From positions 372,001 to 436,000 of the forward strand of contig NZ_JAOSLC020000002.1 of assembly GCF_026191475.2 (NCBI RefSeq): DNA of 64,000 nucleotides. The letters are read 5' to 3'. The stretch comes from Polaribacter ponticola. Its GTDB lineage: Bacteria > Bacteroidota > Bacteroidia > Flavobacteriales > Flavobacteriaceae. The notes below the pieces were generated by a model, which was given only the letters and a program-made list of their open reading frames with translations, had not been told where the DNA came from and made no database searches. Below, piece by piece: positions 62,528 to 64,000 of this stretch. Position numbers and translations under genes: made by a program. Position 1 is the first letter of the stretch, and every line of letters begins with the position of its first letter.

Positions 62528-62965
62528 ATGAAAATTTACACCTTCCATAGAACTCAGAAACTACCAATTACTATAGAAAAAGCTTGGAGTTTTTTATCAA
62601 ACCCAAAAAACTTAAAAACGATAACACCAGACTATATGAGTTTTGATATTCTTTCTGGAGCAGAAAAACCAATGTTTGCAGGTCAAATTATTCAATATAT
62701 TGTTACTCCAATTCTTGGCATAAAAACAAAGTGGGTAACTGAAATTACCCACATAAAAGAACTCGAATATTTTGTAGACGAACAACGTTTTGGACCCTAT
62801 GCTTTATGGCACCACAAACACTTTATTAAAGAAATTGATGGTGGTGTAGAAATGGAAGATATAATAGATTACAAAGTTCCCATGGGAATTTTAGGGCAAT
62901 TGGTTCAACCTTTTTTAGTAAAACCTAAATTGGAAGAAATTTTCGCTTACAGACAAAAAAATTAA
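62528..62965 (+). CDS. SRPBCC family ligand-binding protein
   Basis: A 145-aa START/Bet v1-like protein. The order of motifs (L-P-I-T-I-E-K-A-W-S-F-L-S-N-P-K-N-L, F-A-G-Q-I-I-Q-Y, G-P-Y-A-L-W-H-H-K-H, M-E-D-I-I-D-Y-K-V-P) is that of SRPBCC proteins often called cell-division inhibitor-like. They bind hydrophobic ligands; here the ligand is unknown. The photolyase start follows 25 bp later, and this pair is frequent in flavobacteria. Confidence 0.88.
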   Translation: MKIYTFHRTQKLPITIEKAWSFLSNPKNLKTITPDYMSFDILSGAEKPMFAGQIIQYIVTPILGIKTKWVTEITHIKELEYFVDEQRFGPYALWHHKHFIKEIDGGVEMEDIIDYKVPMGILGQLVQPFLVKPKLEEIFAYRQKN

Positions 62966-62990
62966 TAGAACTTTATGGGGAATATAAATA

Positions 62991-64000
62991 ATGAAACAGT
63001 ATATAAATATTTTTTGGTTTAGAAGAGATTTACGTTTAGATGACAACTGTGGTTTATATCATGCTTTAAATTCTGGTAAAAAAATACTTCCTATTTTTAT
63101 TTTTGATGAAGACATTTTAAGCAAATTACAAAAAAACGATGCTCGCGTTTCTTTTATTTATCAAGAAATAAAAAAATAGAAAAGCACCTTTTAAAGATAC
63201 AAAGTGGAATTACAATCTATAACAAAAAACCAATTGAAGTTTTCAAAGAAATCTCTGAAAAATATTTAATTGATACCGTTTTTACAAATCACGATTACGA
63301 ACCCTATGCTATTAAAAGAGATTCAGAAATTAAAGATTTTTTAGCAACTAAAAATATTGACTTTAAAACTTATAAAGATCAAGTAATTTTTGAGAGAAAC
63401 GAGATTGTTAAAAAAGATGGAACTGCCTATAAAGTATTTACACCTTATTCAAAAAAATGGATTGAGGCTTTTAACGCAAAAGAGATTCAATCTTATCCAT
63501 CAGAAGAAAAATTAGAACAATTCATTAAAAATGTAACTCATCAATCTTTATCTTTAAACGAAATTGGTTTTACAAAATCTACTCTAAAAGTAGAAAATTA
63601 TACTGCTTCTAAGGTATTAATTGACAACTATGAAGAAACTAGAAATTTCCCAGCAAAGAACAGTACATCTAAATTAGGAACACATTTACGATTTGGTACA
63701 GTAAGTATTAGAAAAATTACTAACAAAGCATCCAAAAGTAATAACATAACTTTCTTAAAAGAATTAATATGGAGGGAGTTTTTTATGCAAATCTTGTGGC
63801 ATTTTCCGCATACTGTAAAAAACAGCTTTAAACCCAAGTATGATAGAATATTATGGAGAAATAACGAAGAAGAATTCAATGCTTGGTGCAATGGATTAAC
63901 TGGTTATCCGCTTGTAGATGCAGGCATGAGGGAATTAAACCAAACAGGTTTTATGCACAATAGAATTAGAATGTTAGTTGGTAGTTTTCTTTGTAAACAT
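62991..64000 (+). CDS. Cryptochrome/photolyase family protein, frameshift and cut by window end
   Basis: A blue-light flavoprotein of the DNA photolyase superfamily. The N-terminal antenna domain (I-F-W-F-R-R-D-L-R-L-D-D-N) is open for 62 codons, then breaks at an A7 run (63170-63176). One more A restores the frame, which continues through F-A-P-Y-S-K-K-W-like (F-T-P-Y-S-K-K-W), G-T-H-L-R-F-G-T, W-R-E-F-F, W-C-N-G-L-T-G-Y-P-L-V-D-A-G-M-R-E-L to H-N-R-I-R-M, the FAD-binding catalytic motifs. The 3' end is outside the window. A CPD photolyase is the likeliest function, but classes cannot be separated on the part seen. Confidence 0.9.

Overview
The window reads as a chromosomal segment of a marine-type member of the Flavobacteriaceae. 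The DNA is AT-rich, promoters fit the Bacteroidota TAnnTTTG -7 box, and Lacal_2735, TIGR03643 (DUF2805), DUF6943, HYC_CC_PP and RteC family proteins are present. Chromosomal backbone lies on both sides (about 1-14600 and 59566-64000). A genomic island of about 44.9 kb (14661-59565) lies between, inserted in the 3' end of a tRNA-Pro(UGG) gene and bounded by a 16-bp direct repeat (ATCCTGCCACCCCGAC).

Left backbone: a thioredoxin-like protein and a 2-Cys peroxiredoxin (minus strand); a minus-strand operon of ABC-2 transporter, MscS channel, NtrC-type response regulator and VOC protein; a MarR regulator with two palindromic operators in front of a fatty-acid beta-oxidation operon in the order fadN-fadA-fadE; an M28 peptidase, a DnaJ-KTSC protein and thioredoxin reductase.

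Island, left to right: tyrosine integrase; KAP-type P-loop NTPase (possible defence gene); a zinc/cobalt/cadmium-type block (DUF6660, CzcA-TolC fusion, CzcB, Fur-family regulator, methyltransferase, Zn/Cd P-type ATPase) with a shared 15-bp operator-like box; a copper block (HYC_CC_PP, CusA, CusC, DUF3347, haem-binding protein, HMA-AraC regulator, multicopper oxidase fused to a CopB-like barrel, a second DUF3347/haem-binding pair, K+ channel, Usp, APC permease, CopA ATPase, PepSY protein, CusB-DUF3347, HMA lipoprotein); a mobility/replication module (RteC, Xis-like HTH, DnaD-like and DnaC-like proteins); a compact five-gene operon of C-protein-like regulator, dual GHKL/histidine-kinase ATPase, receiver protein, HNH nuclease and N6-adenine methyltransferase; a 1.3-kb structured non-coding stretch; DUF6943 and SLOG proteins; and a minus-strand cassette of DUF5675 plus small membrane proteins and a 251-aa unknown. 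No relaxase, coupling protein or conjugation gene is visible, so the island looks integrative and perhaps mobilisable rather than self-conjugative.

Right backbone: TIGR03643 protein, two tandem paralogous small proteins, an SDR lacking the usual Tyr, glutathione peroxidase, Lacal_2735, TspO, SRPBCC and a photolyase/cryptochrome running off the window. This is a light/oxidative-stress cluster.

The strongest candidate for an undescribed system is the 49825-55342 operon, which couples a GHKL/histidine-kinase protein and a receiver with intact phosphorylation residues to a restriction-modification-like pair. One caution applies throughout: at least 14 frameshifts occur in otherwise well-conserved genes, nearly all at A/T homopolymers. 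This looks like a sequencing artefact, so broken genes here are probably intact in the organism.
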